Shown here in pieces: positions 17,018-25,125 of a DNA stretch of 64,000 bases (the first letter of the stretch is position 1; every line of letters begins with the position of its first letter). The position numbers and the translations under genes were made by a program. Source of the stretch: Marseilla massiliensis (GTDB taxonomy: Bacteria; Bacteroidota; Bacteroidia; Bacteroidales; Bacteroidaceae); the NCBI RefSeq assembly GCF_016899855.1, contig NZ_JACJJG010000004.1:29810-93809 (forward strand), written 5' to 3'. The notes under the pieces are model-generated. The model was given only the letters and a program-made list of their open reading frames with translations, had not been told where the DNA came from and did not search any database.

Positions 17018-18145
17018 ATGTTTTTTGAACTCTTACATACAGACAACGCAAGCGACGCACGCACTGGTATAATCACAACCGGGCACGGGAAAATACGCAC
17101 GCCGATATTCATGCCCGTTGGAACATGCGGAAGTGTAAAAGGCGTACATTTCAGCGAACTGCGTGAACAGGTTAAGGCCCAGATCATATTGGGAAATACA
17201 TACCACCTGTATCTTCGTCCTGGCCTTGAGGTCCTTAATGCCGCAGGCGGACTGCATAAGTTCAACACTTGGGACAGACCGATACTGACCGACAGCGGAG
17301 GTTTCCAAGTTTTTTCACTCACAGGCATAAGGAAACTTAGGGAGGAGGGATGTGAATTCCGGTCACATATAGATGGTTCAAAACACTTCTTTACCCCAGA
17401 AAACGTTATTGATACGGAACGGACAATCGGGGCTGACATCATAATGGCATTCGACGAATGCCCTCCAGGACAAAGCGACTACCAATACGCGAAGAAAAGT
17501 CTTACGCTAACACAGCATTGGCTTGACCGGTGTATTAAAAGATTCAACGAGACAGAACCACTTTACGGTTATGACCAGACACTTTTCCCAATCGTACAAG
17601 GATGTACATATAAGGATTTAAGACGTGAAGCGGCAAAGTTTGTAGCAGATAAAGGCGCTGACGGTAACGCCATAGGAGGTTTGGCTGTAGGCGAGCCTAC
17701 AGAAATCATGTATGAAATGATTGAAGTAGTCAACGAAATATTGCCAAAGGATAAACCACGCTACTTGATGGGGGTTGGCACACCTCAAAACATACTTGAA
17801 GCAATCGAGCGTGGTGTAGACATGTTTGACTGTGTTATGCCGACACGTAACGGACGCAACGCCATGCTGTTCACATACAATGGAACGATGAACATGCGCA
17901 ACAAAAAATGGGAAAAAGACTTCTCGCCCATTGACCCTGATGGCTGTGACGTAGATAAAATATATTCAAAGGCATACCTCCATCATCTATTCAAAGCCCA
18001 GGAGCTGCTCGCCATGCAGATTGCCAGCATACACAATCTGGCGTTCTACCTTAGGCTCGTCGACGACGCACGCACGCATATCGAAGCCGGTGATTTTGTT
18101 AAATGGAAATCTTCAGTTATCGACCAACTTGGTAAAAGAATATAA
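17018..18145 (+). CDS. tgt: tRNA-guanine(34) transglycosylase, lacking the usual zinc cysteines
   Basis: Exchanges G34 for preQ1 in GUN-anticodon tRNAs during queuosine synthesis, 375 residues. Active-site regions are conserved: the Asp in LTDSGGFQVF, substrate pocket FDECPPG, and the nucleophilic Asp in DMFDCVMPTRNGRNA. Where E. coli TGT has its zinc motif CxCxxC (in DPECDCYTCRNYSRAYLHH), this protein reads DPDGCDVDKIYSKAYLHH, with only one cysteine, so the structural zinc is probably absent. I recall the same in other Bacteroidetes. The ATG at 17018 lies 4 bp after lon's stop; a TTG at 17003 is a weaker alternative. queC of the same pathway is at 35658-36311. Confidence 0.95.
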   Translation: MFFELLHTDNASDARTGIITTGHGKIRTPIFMPVGTCGSVKGVHFSELREQVKAQIILGNTYHLYLRPGLEVLNAAGGLHKFNTWDRPILTDSGGFQVFSLTGIRKLREEGCEFRSHIDGSKHFFTPENVIDTERTIGADIIMAFDECPPGQSDYQYAKKSLTLTQHWLDRCIKRFNETEPLYGYDQTLFPIVQGCTYKDLRREAAKFVADKGADGNAIGGLAVGEPTEIMYEMIEVVNEILPKDKPRYLMGVGTPQNILEAIERGVDMFDCVMPTRNGRNAMLFTYNGTMNMRNKKWEKDFSPIDPDGCDVDKIYSKAYLHHLFKAQELLAMQIASIHNLAFYLRLVDDARTHIEAGDFVKWKSSVIDQLGKRI

Positions 18146-18154
18146 CGTAATAGC

Positions 18155-19384
18155 ATGAAAGCTAAAAATATAAGACGATTCAGGAGGATTCTAAAATTTA
18201 ACAGGCGGATGAGAAACCGTCTTAACTGGCTTTTCGTGTCATTTTCATGGCTCGGGAAAAAAATGAAATGGATGAAATTCATTAATCCATTCAGATACTT
18301 GAAAATTCTCGACTGGTATATAATAAAGAAATTCATAGGCACCTATTTTTATTCGATTGCCTTGATTATCTCAATCTCGATCGTATTCGACATCAATGAG
18401 AACCTCGCAAAATTCACGCAATATCATGCGCCGTTAAGGGCTATCGTAGTAGACTATTACATGAATTTCGTGCCATATTTTGCCAACCTGTTCAGTCCGC
18501 TATTCGTATTCATTGCCGTAATATTCTTCACTTCGAAACTTGCAGGCAACTCTGAAATAATATCCATGCTGGCTGCTGGAGTAAGTTTTAAACGGCTCAT
18601 GAGGCCGTATATGATTTCGGCGGCAATAATCTCAGTTATGACTTTCCTGCTCGGAGCTTATGTTATACCTAAAGGTACAATAATAAGGCAGAATTTCGAA
18701 ACGATGTATAAGAACAAGAAAAAAAATACATCGGCTGAAAACGTGCAATTGCAAGTAGGTCAAGGCGTCATCGCTTACATACAACACTACGACAACAACA
18801 CGAAAAAAGGCTACGGCTTTTGTCTTGACAAGTTTGAAGACAAAAAGCTCGTAAGCCACATGACAGCCTCCGAAGTGCAATACGATACAATTTCAGATTC
18901 AAAATACCATTGGAAAGCAAGGAACTGGAGAATAAGACAACTGCGTGGAATGAAGGAAACAATAACCAGCGGTTCAATCAAAGACACGGTAGTAATGATG
19001 GAACCAACGGATCTTGTCTATTCAAAGGGTCAGCAGGAAACATTCACAAGTCCACAGCTCAAAGACTACATAAACAAACAAATTGACCGTGGTTCCGGTA
19101 ATGTTGTGCAATATGAAGTTGAATACCACAAACGTATCGCAACATCATTTGCATCATTCATCCTTACGACCATTGGCCTGTCACTCTCATCCAGAAAAAG
19201 AAAAGGCGGTATGGGGCTATACCTCGGTATTGGCCTTGCGCTAAGTTTCACGTACATAATGCTGCAAACAGTATCATCAACATTTGCAATAAACGCTGAT
19301 ACTCCGCCTATATTGGCCGCATGGATACCGAACATTATTTTTACAATCGTAGCATACTTCTGCTACCGCAAAGCACCAAATTAA
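18155..19384 (+). CDS. LptF/LptG-family permease (YjgP/YjgQ)
   Basis: Inner-membrane subunit of the Lpt ABC exporter that extracts lipopolysaccharide from the membrane, 409 residues. Two transmembrane helices near the start (FIGTYFYSIALIISISIVFDI), a helix pair around NLFSPLFVFIAVIFFTSKLAGNSEI with the conserved GNSEIISMLAAGVSF loop, a large periplasmic beta-jellyroll, and C-terminal helices (TSFASFILTTIGLSLSSRKRKGG). The first 40 residues are unusually basic; MKWMKF at about residue 37 is an alternative start. It begins 9 bp after tgt and sits 3 bp before the helicase gene, in the lon-tgt-lptG-helicase series. Confidence 0.88.
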   Translation: MKAKNIRRFRRILKFNRRMRNRLNWLFVSFSWLGKKMKWMKFINPFRYLKILDWYIIKKFIGTYFYSIALIISISIVFDINENLAKFTQYHAPLRAIVVDYYMNFVPYFANLFSPLFVFIAVIFFTSKLAGNSEIISMLAAGVSFKRLMRPYMISAAIISVMTFLLGAYVIPKGTIIRQNFETMYKNKKKNTSAENVQLQVGQGVIAYIQHYDNNTKKGYGFCLDKFEDKKLVSHMTASEVQYDTISDSKYHWKARNWRIRQLRGMKETITSGSIKDTVVMMEPTDLVYSKGQQETFTSPQLKDYINKQIDRGSGNVVQYEVEYHKRIATSFASFILTTIGLSLSSRKRKGGMGLYLGIGLALSFTYIMLQTVSSTFAINADTPPILAAWIPNIIFTIVAYFCYRKAPN

Positions 19385-19387
19385 CAT

Positions 19388-20644
19388 ATGGATTTTTACG
19401 ATTTAGACTTAAGCGACAATACTCTTGACGCAATTGACGATATGGGATGGACTTCATGTACTCCTGTACAGGAAAAATGTATCCCCGAAATACTTGACGG
19501 TAAGGATGTTCTTGGAATAGCGCAGACTGGAACCGGTAAAACAGCGGCCTATCTTCTGCCTATTTTAAGCATGCTCGATGACGGAGGGTTTCCAGAAGAG
19601 TCAATAAATTGCGTAATAATGAGCCCAACCCGTGAGCTGGCACAGCAGATAGACCAAGCCATGCAAGGTTTTTCTTATTACATGAGAAACGTCAGTAGTG
19701 TTGCAGTTTATGGAGGAAACGACGGCAACCGTTACGACCAAGAATACAAGAGCATGAAACTTGGTGCAGATATCATAATAGCCACTCCTGGACGATTGAT
19801 AAGCCATATAACAATGGGCAACGTCGACTTAAGTTCCGTTTCCTTCTTTGTTCTTGATGAAGCCGACCGCATGCTTGACATGGGTTTTAATGAAGACATA
19901 TTGTCCATAGCCAAACTGCTGCCAGAGAATTGTCAGACAATTATGTTCTCGGCAACAATGCCAGATAAAATAGAGGAACTTGCAAGAACAATCCTTAAGT
20001 CGCCGTCTGTCGTAAAACTTGCAGTAAGCAAACCTGCGGAAAAAATAAAGCAGTTGGCATGTGTTTGTCACGACAACCAGAAAAACGGAGTACTAAAAGA
20101 TATCTTCAAGAAATACGGACAAAAAAGAGTTATCATCTTCTCAAGCTCCAAACTCAAGGTAAAGGAAATAAACAAATATCTGATAGGCTCCAAAGTAAAT
20201 AGTGGAGAGATGCATTCGGATCTATTGCAAAGTCAAAGAGATGATGTAATGTACCGTTTCAAAAGCGGGCAGATCGATGTACTTGTGGCAACCGACATCG
20301 TAGCGCGTGGCATTGACATAGACGACATATCGATGGTTATCAACTATGATGTTCCACATGATTCAGAAGACTACGTTCACCGTATAGGAAGAACCGCGCG
20401 CGCAGACCATGACGGAATAGCTATTACGCTTGTACGCGGCAAGGAAATAGGCAAGTTTATGCAGATTGAGAAATTTCTCGGTTACGAAGTTGAGAAAATA
20501 CCGTTGCCAAAAGGTTTAGGTAAGGCACCGGAATATAAACTAACAAAATCTGCAAAAGAAAAGAGCGGCAAAAAAGACCGCCGTTACCATGGCAAAAAGA
20601 AGAATAACAGAAAAAACAACAAGACTAAAGAGCCACGTAAGTAA
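19388..20644 (+). CDS. DEAD-box RNA helicase
   Basis: ATP-dependent RNA unwinding, RhlE/DeaD-like, 418 residues. Q motif at the start (GWTSCTPVQEKCIP), Walker A AQTGTGKTAAY, PTRELAQQ, DEAD in VLDEADRMLDMGF, SAT, then the second RecA lobe with VATDIVARGIDI and HRIGRTARA. The last 45 residues are a lysine-rich tail (GKKDRRYHGKKKNNRKN), typical of RNA-binding extensions. Its 3' end overlaps the convergent phosphopantetheinyl transferase gene by 20 bp, so no terminator fits between them. Confidence 0.94.
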   Translation: MDFYDLDLSDNTLDAIDDMGWTSCTPVQEKCIPEILDGKDVLGIAQTGTGKTAAYLLPILSMLDDGGFPEESINCVIMSPTRELAQQIDQAMQGFSYYMRNVSSVAVYGGNDGNRYDQEYKSMKLGADIIIATPGRLISHITMGNVDLSSVSFFVLDEADRMLDMGFNEDILSIAKLLPENCQTIMFSATMPDKIEELARTILKSPSVVKLAVSKPAEKIKQLACVCHDNQKNGVLKDIFKKYGQKRVIIFSSSKLKVKEINKYLIGSKVNSGEMHSDLLQSQRDDVMYRFKSGQIDVLVATDIVARGIDIDDISMVINYDVPHDSEDYVHRIGRTARADHDGIAITLVRGKEIGKFMQIEKFLGYEVEKIPLPKGLGKAPEYKLTKSAKEKSGKKDRRYHGKKKNNRKNNKTKEPRK

Positions 20645-21233
20645 GCGCAAAACCGTCAAACAAACGGTAATGTACGTTTGCCGTTGCATTGCGCCTTATA
20701 TTCCTTGCAGTTATTATTCCATTATGTTCATTACCATCAATGGATAATAACTGCATTTCAGATAAAGACAAACTATCTTCTGAATACAACTTATACAAAG
20801 TTTCCTTCGTGCACCAATGAAGTAATTTTTCAACTAAAGAAACGGCATTTTCGTCTGTTCTTAACAACCGTTGCGCTACCCGCCCTACTCTTTCACTGAT
20901 ATATTCCACGTCTACCGACACCCTATTACTGGGTGACATTATGACTGCGGCGCATCCATGCGTATGGCTGATACCAATATTCACGCCATTGGAAAGAAAC
21001 GGTTTCCCGGATTTATCATGATACAACTCGACACTGCTTGCAGTCATACAATACAACAGCTCACGCACCGCGAGCACTTCAAGACGACGTTGAACAGAGC
21101 CGTAGCCGTCAATTTCGCCCTTTAGGACCTCTAAATCCGGATATAATGAAAAAAAAGTATTGACGCTTTCTTCTATTCTCCATAATCCCAAACGCACGTT
21201 TGGCAAAACTTCTTCAACAGAAATCAGCGGCAT
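20625..21233 (-). CDS. 4'-phosphopantetheinyl transferase superfamily protein
   Basis: Attaches the phosphopantetheine arm of CoA to a carrier-protein serine. The 202 residues have the Sfp/AcpS-type layout: NIGISHTHG, the magnesium motif VSVDVEYISERVGRVAQR, and the second motif HWCTKETLYKL, equivalent to WxxKEAxxK. Length and layout resemble the group that includes Sfp and EntD more than the 120-residue AcpS. The carrier protein is not nearby. Convergent overlap with the DEAD helicase. Confidence 0.88.
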   Translation of the reverse strand: MPLISVEEVLPNVRLGLWRIEESVNTFFSLYPDLEVLKGEIDGYGSVQRRLEVLAVRELLYCMTASSVELYHDKSGKPFLSNGVNIGISHTHGCAAVIMSPSNRVSVDVEYISERVGRVAQRLLRTDENAVSLVEKLLHWCTKETLYKLYSEDSLSLSEMQLLSIDGNEHNGIITARNIRRNATANVHYRLFDGFALTYVAL

Positions 21234-21276
21234 ATATCAATTATACAAAAACAAACTGTACGTTTACCGACAATGT

Positions 21277-21681
21277 TTAAAATGGTGCCTCATTGTCTGT
21301 CTGGACATTATCTTCAGCCACCGTTCCCTGCTCTTGCGTGGAAGTACGAACTGGTTTTGGAGACAACAACTCCATATTTTCAGCATAAACTTCGGTAACA
21401 TAATGGCGTATTCCCTTCTGGTCGTCATACGACCGATAATGGATACGCCCCTCTATGTACAACTTATCCCCTTTATGAACGTATCTTTCCACGATCTTAG
21501 CCAATCCCCTATAAAGCACGATATTATGCCAATCAGTCCTGTCGGGCACCTGAGTTCCGTTCTGCAATGTATATCCACGCTCAGTCGTTGCCAGCGATAG
21601 AGTCGCTACAGCTTGGTCGTGGTCATAATAGCGAACCACCGGCTCCTTGCCTACATTGCCGATTAACATTATCTTATTCAT
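21277..21681 (-). CDS. ssb: Single-stranded DNA-binding protein
   Basis: Coats single-stranded DNA in replication and repair. The 134 residues have the OB fold start MNKIMLIGNVGKEPVVRYYD and the typical DWHNIVLYRGLAKIVERYVHKGDKLYIEGRI stretch. The C-terminal tail is short, ending DNEAPF rather than the usual DDLPF, so the partner-binding tip keeps the acidic-Pro-Phe pattern but with Ala for Leu. A -7 box at 21725-21732 gives it its own promoter after the gene at 21748. Confidence 0.94.
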   Translation of the reverse strand: MNKIMLIGNVGKEPVVRYYDHDQAVATLSLATTERGYTLQNGTQVPDRTDWHNIVLYRGLAKIVERYVHKGDKLYIEGRIHYRSYDDQKGIRHYVTEVYAENMELLSPKPVRTSTQEQGTVAEDNVQTDNEAPF

Positions 21682-21724
21682 GAAGATAGCAGTTTTATGT
21701 GTTCATAAGTTCACGCCGGCTATG

Positions 21725-21732
21725 CAAATATA
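21725..21732 (-). promoter_or_regulatory. -7 box of ssb
   Basis: Minus-strand TATATTTG, 44 nt upstream of the ssb ATG at 21681. Confidence 0.55.
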
Positions 21733-21747
21733 TAGCCAAGTTAAAAT

Positions 21748-22293
21748 CTACTTCCAGAGTCCAAGATACTTGAACTTGAAATTCTTGCCTTTCGCAGAGG
21801 GGAACTGGCTTCTACTATCTACACGGCCTCGCAAATGCTCTACCATACGGTTATAACAGTCAAGACCTGACATAGCCTTACAGTTTACCACAAAATGGGT
21901 ATCGCGGTACTCATGTTTACCTGTGATAGGAACGAGCACTACCCGCTTGAAATCAAGAGTTCCTTCATACCACCCTGGCCGTTCCTCTGTCAGCCGGGCC
22001 AATGCAGGAGAAACTTCGTCACGCTGTTCTCCTGCATGCAGGTTGGAACGCAGGGCCTTCTTCTGCTTAAAGTCAAGCATAGTGGCAGCCTCGGTCTTTA
22101 TTATGATAAAATAAACACGAGGACGTATCTTGTAACGCTTAGGATAATATACGCTGCTTGCAACATATTCCCTGATGTCACGCTCCAAGTCAGGGTTCAT
22201 TCCTATCTCATCAATCGAATATAAAAAAGCAATAGCGTCTTCGACATTGGTTACCAATGTCTCTTTATCAAAGTATCTTAAATATAAGTTCAT
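21748..22293 (-). CDS. Conserved hypothetical protein downstream of a tRNA cluster
   Basis: A 181-residue soluble protein starting MNLYLRYFDKETLV; I do not recognise a named family. It is mixed alpha/beta, with a basic middle (FKQKKALRSNLHAGEQRDEV) and a basic, aromatic end (GKNFKFKYLGLWK). The frame continues upstream through a tRNA-Gly gene to 22455, but that region is tRNA, so the ATG at 22293 is the start. It lies 26 bp downstream of the last tRNA on the same strand and has no visible promoter, so it is probably read from the tRNA transcript. Confidence 0.7.
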   Translation of the reverse strand: MNLYLRYFDKETLVTNVEDAIAFLYSIDEIGMNPDLERDIREYVASSVYYPKRYKIRPRVYFIIIKTEAATMLDFKQKKALRSNLHAGEQRDEVSPALARLTEERPGWYEGTLDFKRVVLVPITGKHEYRDTHFVVNCKAMSGLDCYNRMVEHLRGRVDSRSQFPSAKGKNFKFKYLGLWK

Positions 22294-22318
22294 GATTGTA
22301 TTTTTCGATTTGAAGAAG

Positions 22319-22391
22319 AGCGGCAAACGGGACTCGGACCCGCGACCTCGACCTTGGCAAGGTCGCGCTCTACCAACTGAGCTATTGCCGC
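22319..22391 (-). tRNA. tRNA-Gly (anticodon GCC)
   Basis: Minus strand, 73 nt. Acceptor GCGGCAA pairs with TTGCCGC, discriminator T; the anticodon stem CGACC/GGTCG encloses TTGCCAA, anticodon GCC. The 3' CCA is not encoded. Sequence identical to the copy at 22651-22723. Confidence 0.96.
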
Positions 22392-22414
22392 CTAAAACAA
22401 TAAAATATAATGTG

Positions 22415-22498
22415 TGAAGAGGAGGAGACTCGAACTCCCACGAAACAATTTTCACTACCCCCTCAAAGTAGCGCGTCTACCAATTCCGCCACCTCTCC
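22415..22498 (-). tRNA. tRNA-Leu (anticodon GAG)
   Basis: Minus strand, 84 nt, class II with a long variable arm. Acceptor GGAGAGG pairs with CCTCTTC (one G-T); stem CTACT/GGTAG encloses TTGAGGG, anticodon GAG. Discriminator A. CCA not encoded. Confidence 0.95.
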
Positions 22499-22509
22499 AA
22501 CATAAAATT

Positions 22510-22646
22510 CATTCTGAATAAATAGTGCCCAGAACAGGACTCGAACCTGCACGTCGTGAAACACACGCACCTGAAACGTGCGCGTCTACCAATTCCGCCA
22601 CCTGGGCATAGAAGCAATAGCTCCACCACGCTGTTTATTCAGAATG
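22510..22646. repeat. 13-bp perfect inverted repeat flanking tRNA-Leu(CAG)
   Basis: CATTCTGAATAAA at 22510-22522 and its exact reverse complement at 22634-22646 bracket the tRNA-Leu(CAG) gene. They may pair in the polycistronic precursor to present the tRNA for processing, or mark an old insertion. Confidence 0.7.
22526..22607 (-). tRNA. tRNA-Leu (anticodon CAG)
   Basis: Minus strand, 82 nt, class II. Acceptor GCCCAGG pairs with TCTGGGC; stem CACGT/GCGTG encloses TTCAGGT, anticodon CAG. Discriminator A. Flanked by a 13-bp inverted repeat. Confidence 0.95.
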
Positions 22647-22650
22647 TCTG

Positions 22651-22723
22651 AGCGGCAAACGGGACTCGGACCCGCGACCTCGACCTTGGCAAGGTCGCGC
22701 TCTACCAACTGAGCTATTGCCGC
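22651..22723 (-). tRNA. tRNA-Gly (anticodon GCC), first gene of the tRNA cluster
   Basis: Minus strand, 73 nt, identical to the copy at 22319-22391. First gene of the transcript Gly-Leu(CAG)-Leu(GAG)-Gly plus the hypothetical gene, 40 nt after a consensus promoter. Confidence 0.96.
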
Positions 22724-22762
22724 TTATTTCCTGTTCAAAGGAGCATTTCTCTAAATGCGGTG

Positions 22763-22793
22763 CAAAGATACGGCTTTTTTCTAAACCTGCAAA
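22763..22793 (-). promoter_or_regulatory. Promoter of the tRNA cluster
   Basis: Minus-strand -7 box TATCTTTG (22763-22770) with TTTG (22790-22793) 19 bp upstream: the full Bacteroidetes consensus, as expected for a strong tRNA promoter. Confidence 0.75.
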
Positions 22794-22833
22794 ACTTTTG
22801 CGATATTTTTTTCATTTTTGATGAAAAAATCTT

Positions 22834-24015
22834 TCAATCCATACGATTTTTATAATCTTCATAAGCATATACTTTCAACATTTCGAGCGTTCCGTCATCA
22901 TGCGCCAAAGCAATAGAAGGGTGTGTTATGCCATTAAACATATTCGTTTTTACCGTCGTATAATGTAACATATCCTCAAATATCACATTGTCTCCAATTT
23001 TTAATTCTGCCGGAAAACGCCACAAGCCCATGAAGTCGCCAGAAAGACAACTATTGCCGCCAAGCCTGTACACACATGGCTCCGCAGCCTCAGCGCCACA
23101 GCCTCCTTCGATAGCTTCGGCACCCCTCACAGCCGGCATGTACGGCATTTCCAGACAGTCAGGCATGTGGCACGTAAAACTTACGTTCAGGATTGCCGTC
23201 TTTATGCCACGGTCTTCCACCACGTCCACCACCTGCGACACCAACGAACCTGTCTGCCATGCAAATGCGCTGCCGGGTTCCAGTATTATATTAAGGTGAG
23301 GATAATCCCGGTGCAGGTCGTTCAGTGTTTTTACCAACAAAGGTATGTCATAATCCTTACGGGTCATAAGGTGTCCGCCGCCAAAGTTTATCCACTTCAA
23401 CTGTCCGAACCACTTTGAGAACTTTTCCTTTATATGGGCCAATGTCCTTACGAATACGTCGGCCCCACTTTCACAATGGCAATGGCAATGAAAACCGTCT
23501 ATATCGTCAGGCAGCCGGTCGGGCAGCTTGTCGGCAGTAACCCCGAAACGCGTACCGGGAGCGCACGGATTGTAAAGAGCGGTGCCCACCTCCGAATACT
23601 CAGGATTCACCCTAAGGCCAAAGCTCACCGAGTCATTCGCCAGTCTCGCCCTGTCGTGCAACCTGGCGTACTGCGACAATGAATTGAACGTAAGATGGCT
23701 TGAGCAACGGGCTATATCGTCAATCTCATAATCGGTATATGCCGGCGAGAAGGTATGCGCCTTGCTGCCGAACTCTTCGCTGGCGAGCCTCGCCTCATAC
23801 AGCGAACTTGCCGTTGTCGAACAGATATATTCCCTGAATATCGGAAATGTTTTCCATAAAGCATAAGCCTTGAATGCCAATATTATTTCAACGTCAGCCG
23901 CTTTTGCCACGCTTTTTATCAATTCAAGATTGCGCCGTAGGCGTCTTTCCTCAAGAACGTAACACGGAGTGGCAAGTCCATCAAATGTATTCAAGTTTAC
24001 TTTCATTGTCTGCAA
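22834..24015 (-). CDS. nspC: Carboxynorspermidine decarboxylase
   Basis: PLP-dependent decarboxylation of carboxyspermidine/carboxynorspermidine, the last step of the alternative spermidine pathway. The 393 residues are a fold-III (alanine racemase-like) enzyme: PCYVLEERRL near the start, ILAFKAYALWKTF with the PLP lysine, HCHCESGADVF, INFGGGHLMTRKDY and EPGSAFAWQTG for phosphate and substrate binding. The partner dehydrogenase gene is not next to it. Own -7 box at 24032-24039. Confidence 0.93.
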   Translation of the reverse strand: MQTMKVNLNTFDGLATPCYVLEERRLRRNLELIKSVAKAADVEIILAFKAYALWKTFPIFREYICSTTASSLYEARLASEEFGSKAHTFSPAYTDYEIDDIARCSSHLTFNSLSQYARLHDRARLANDSVSFGLRVNPEYSEVGTALYNPCAPGTRFGVTADKLPDRLPDDIDGFHCHCHCESGADVFVRTLAHIKEKFSKWFGQLKWINFGGGHLMTRKDYDIPLLVKTLNDLHRDYPHLNIILEPGSAFAWQTGSLVSQVVDVVEDRGIKTAILNVSFTCHMPDCLEMPYMPAVRGAEAIEGGCGAEAAEPCVYRLGGNSCLSGDFMGLWRFPAELKIGDNVIFEDMLHYTTVKTNMFNGITHPSIALAHDDGTLEMLKVYAYEDYKNRMD

Positions 24016-24031
24016 TTGTATTTTCTCAGTG

Positions 24032-24039
24032 CAAACTTA
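24032..24039 (-). promoter_or_regulatory. -7 box of nspC
   Basis: Minus-strand TAAGTTTG, 16 nt upstream of the nspC ATG at 24015. Confidence 0.55.
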
Positions 24040-24153
24040 CACATTTTTTTATTATTACGGCATAAAACGGAAATAAGATTTCCATAACACTTGGTAAAAG
24101 ACATAACATAACACACCGCACGGCTTCATACTTTTACAAACGCCTGGCGTGCC

Positions 24154-24230
24154 GAAAGATGGCAAAATGTAAACCGAAAGGCCGTCAATCATCCTATAAA
24201 ACGCCATGTTTTGCAGTGTAAAAGACGGAA
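24154..24230. repeat. Degenerate hairpin region of the AAAGACGGCCTTT family (copy 3)
   Basis: In the 490-bp divergent gap nspC/thiE-like, scrambled core pieces follow one another: GAAAGATGGCAAAA, GAAAGGCCGTC, AAAACGCCATGTTTTGC, AAAAGACGGAATTT. No single perfect stem; the pieces look like decayed copies. Nothing else apart from two promoters is seen in this gap. Confidence 0.4.
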
Positions 24231-24452
24231 TTTCACAACACGCTAAGTATCAATATGTTACAAAGAACGGCATTAAGCCTCTTTACGTACAGGCCTACCG
24301 ACGCACCGGCAAGTCATACTACAGTGCCAAAATAAAAAGCGTAAACACACCGCCAAACAACAAAAAACGTTACACTACACTGTAAAACAAAGATGAAACA
24401 ACATCTTTTCCCCATTTTAAGGCATACGAAACAACTTTTATTAGCTAATAGA

Positions 24453-24483
24453 TTGTACGTTTATCATTTTTTTTATACATTTG
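24453..24483 (+). promoter_or_regulatory. Promoter of the thiE-like/prs/tlpA unit
   Basis: TTG at 24453-24455, 20 bp, then TACATTTG at 24476-24483, 22 nt before the ATG at 24506. Confidence 0.65.
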
Positions 24484-24505
24484 CATTTGGAAAAAGAAAA
24501 AAGCG

Positions 24506-25093
24506 ATGAAGCTCGTTATAATTACCCAACCTACATTCTTTGTAGAAGAAGACAAGATTTTGACGGCTCTTTTCGAGGAGGGCATGGACAACCTGCACCT
24601 TTACAAGCCCGGAGCTTCACCAATGTATTCAGAACGCCTGCTGTCACTTATTCCTGAAATATCATACGGCAAGATAACAGTACACGACCATTATTATTTA
24701 AAGAACGAATACGGACTGGCAGGAATACACATCGACGACAGCGGTAAAGAATTACCCAAAGACTATAAAGGAAAGTTCAGCCGCACATGCCATAACATAA
24801 ACGAGCTGGGCGCAATGAAGAAAAAGGCGGAATATGTATTCCTTGACAATGTGTTCGGGCAGAACGCCCGCGGCCGTGAAGAACTGGAATACGCTGCCAG
24901 TCAAGGACTGATAGACAAACACGTCTATGCCTTTGGCGGCGTAAGCATGGACAATATCAGGGAGGCGCGCGAGCTCGGATTCGGTGGAGTGGTCGTAGGG
25001 AAAGACCTGTGGAGCAGATTCGACATACATAACGAGCAGGACTACAAAAACCTGATAAGCCACTTCGAGAAACTTAGGAAAGCAGTATCATAA
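24506..25093 (+). CDS. ThiE/TenI-type thiamine phosphate synthase family protein
   Basis: TIM-barrel protein of the thiamine phosphate synthase / TenI family, 195 residues. Recognisable parts: MKLVIITQPTFF at the start, ITVHDHYYL and GIHIDDS at the substrate site, and the phosphate-binding end FGGVSMDNIREARELGFGGVVVGKDLW. No other thiamine genes are nearby, and it leads a transcript with prs and a thioredoxin lipoprotein, so whether it makes thiamine phosphate or has a TenI-like or other role cannot be decided. The gap to prs is 32 bp. Confidence 0.75.
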   Translation: MKLVIITQPTFFVEEDKILTALFEEGMDNLHLYKPGASPMYSERLLSLIPEISYGKITVHDHYYLKNEYGLAGIHIDDSGKELPKDYKGKFSRTCHNINELGAMKKKAEYVFLDNVFGQNARGREELEYAASQGLIDKHVYAFGGVSMDNIREARELGFGGVVVGKDLWSRFDIHNEQDYKNLISHFEKLRKAVS

Positions 25094-25125
25094 AAAAACA
25101 AATAACAAAACAACAATAAGCCAAA

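Noticed and set aside
22294..22455. N-terminal extension of the hypothetical gene through a tRNA
   Set aside because: The extension is the reading of a tRNA-Gly gene and has no protein character.
22319..22723. A genomic island inserted at a tRNA gene
   Set aside because: No integrase, no attachment-site repeat of a tRNA 3' end, and flanking genes (ssb, nspC) are core genes; the repeated 73 nt is a whole duplicated tRNA.
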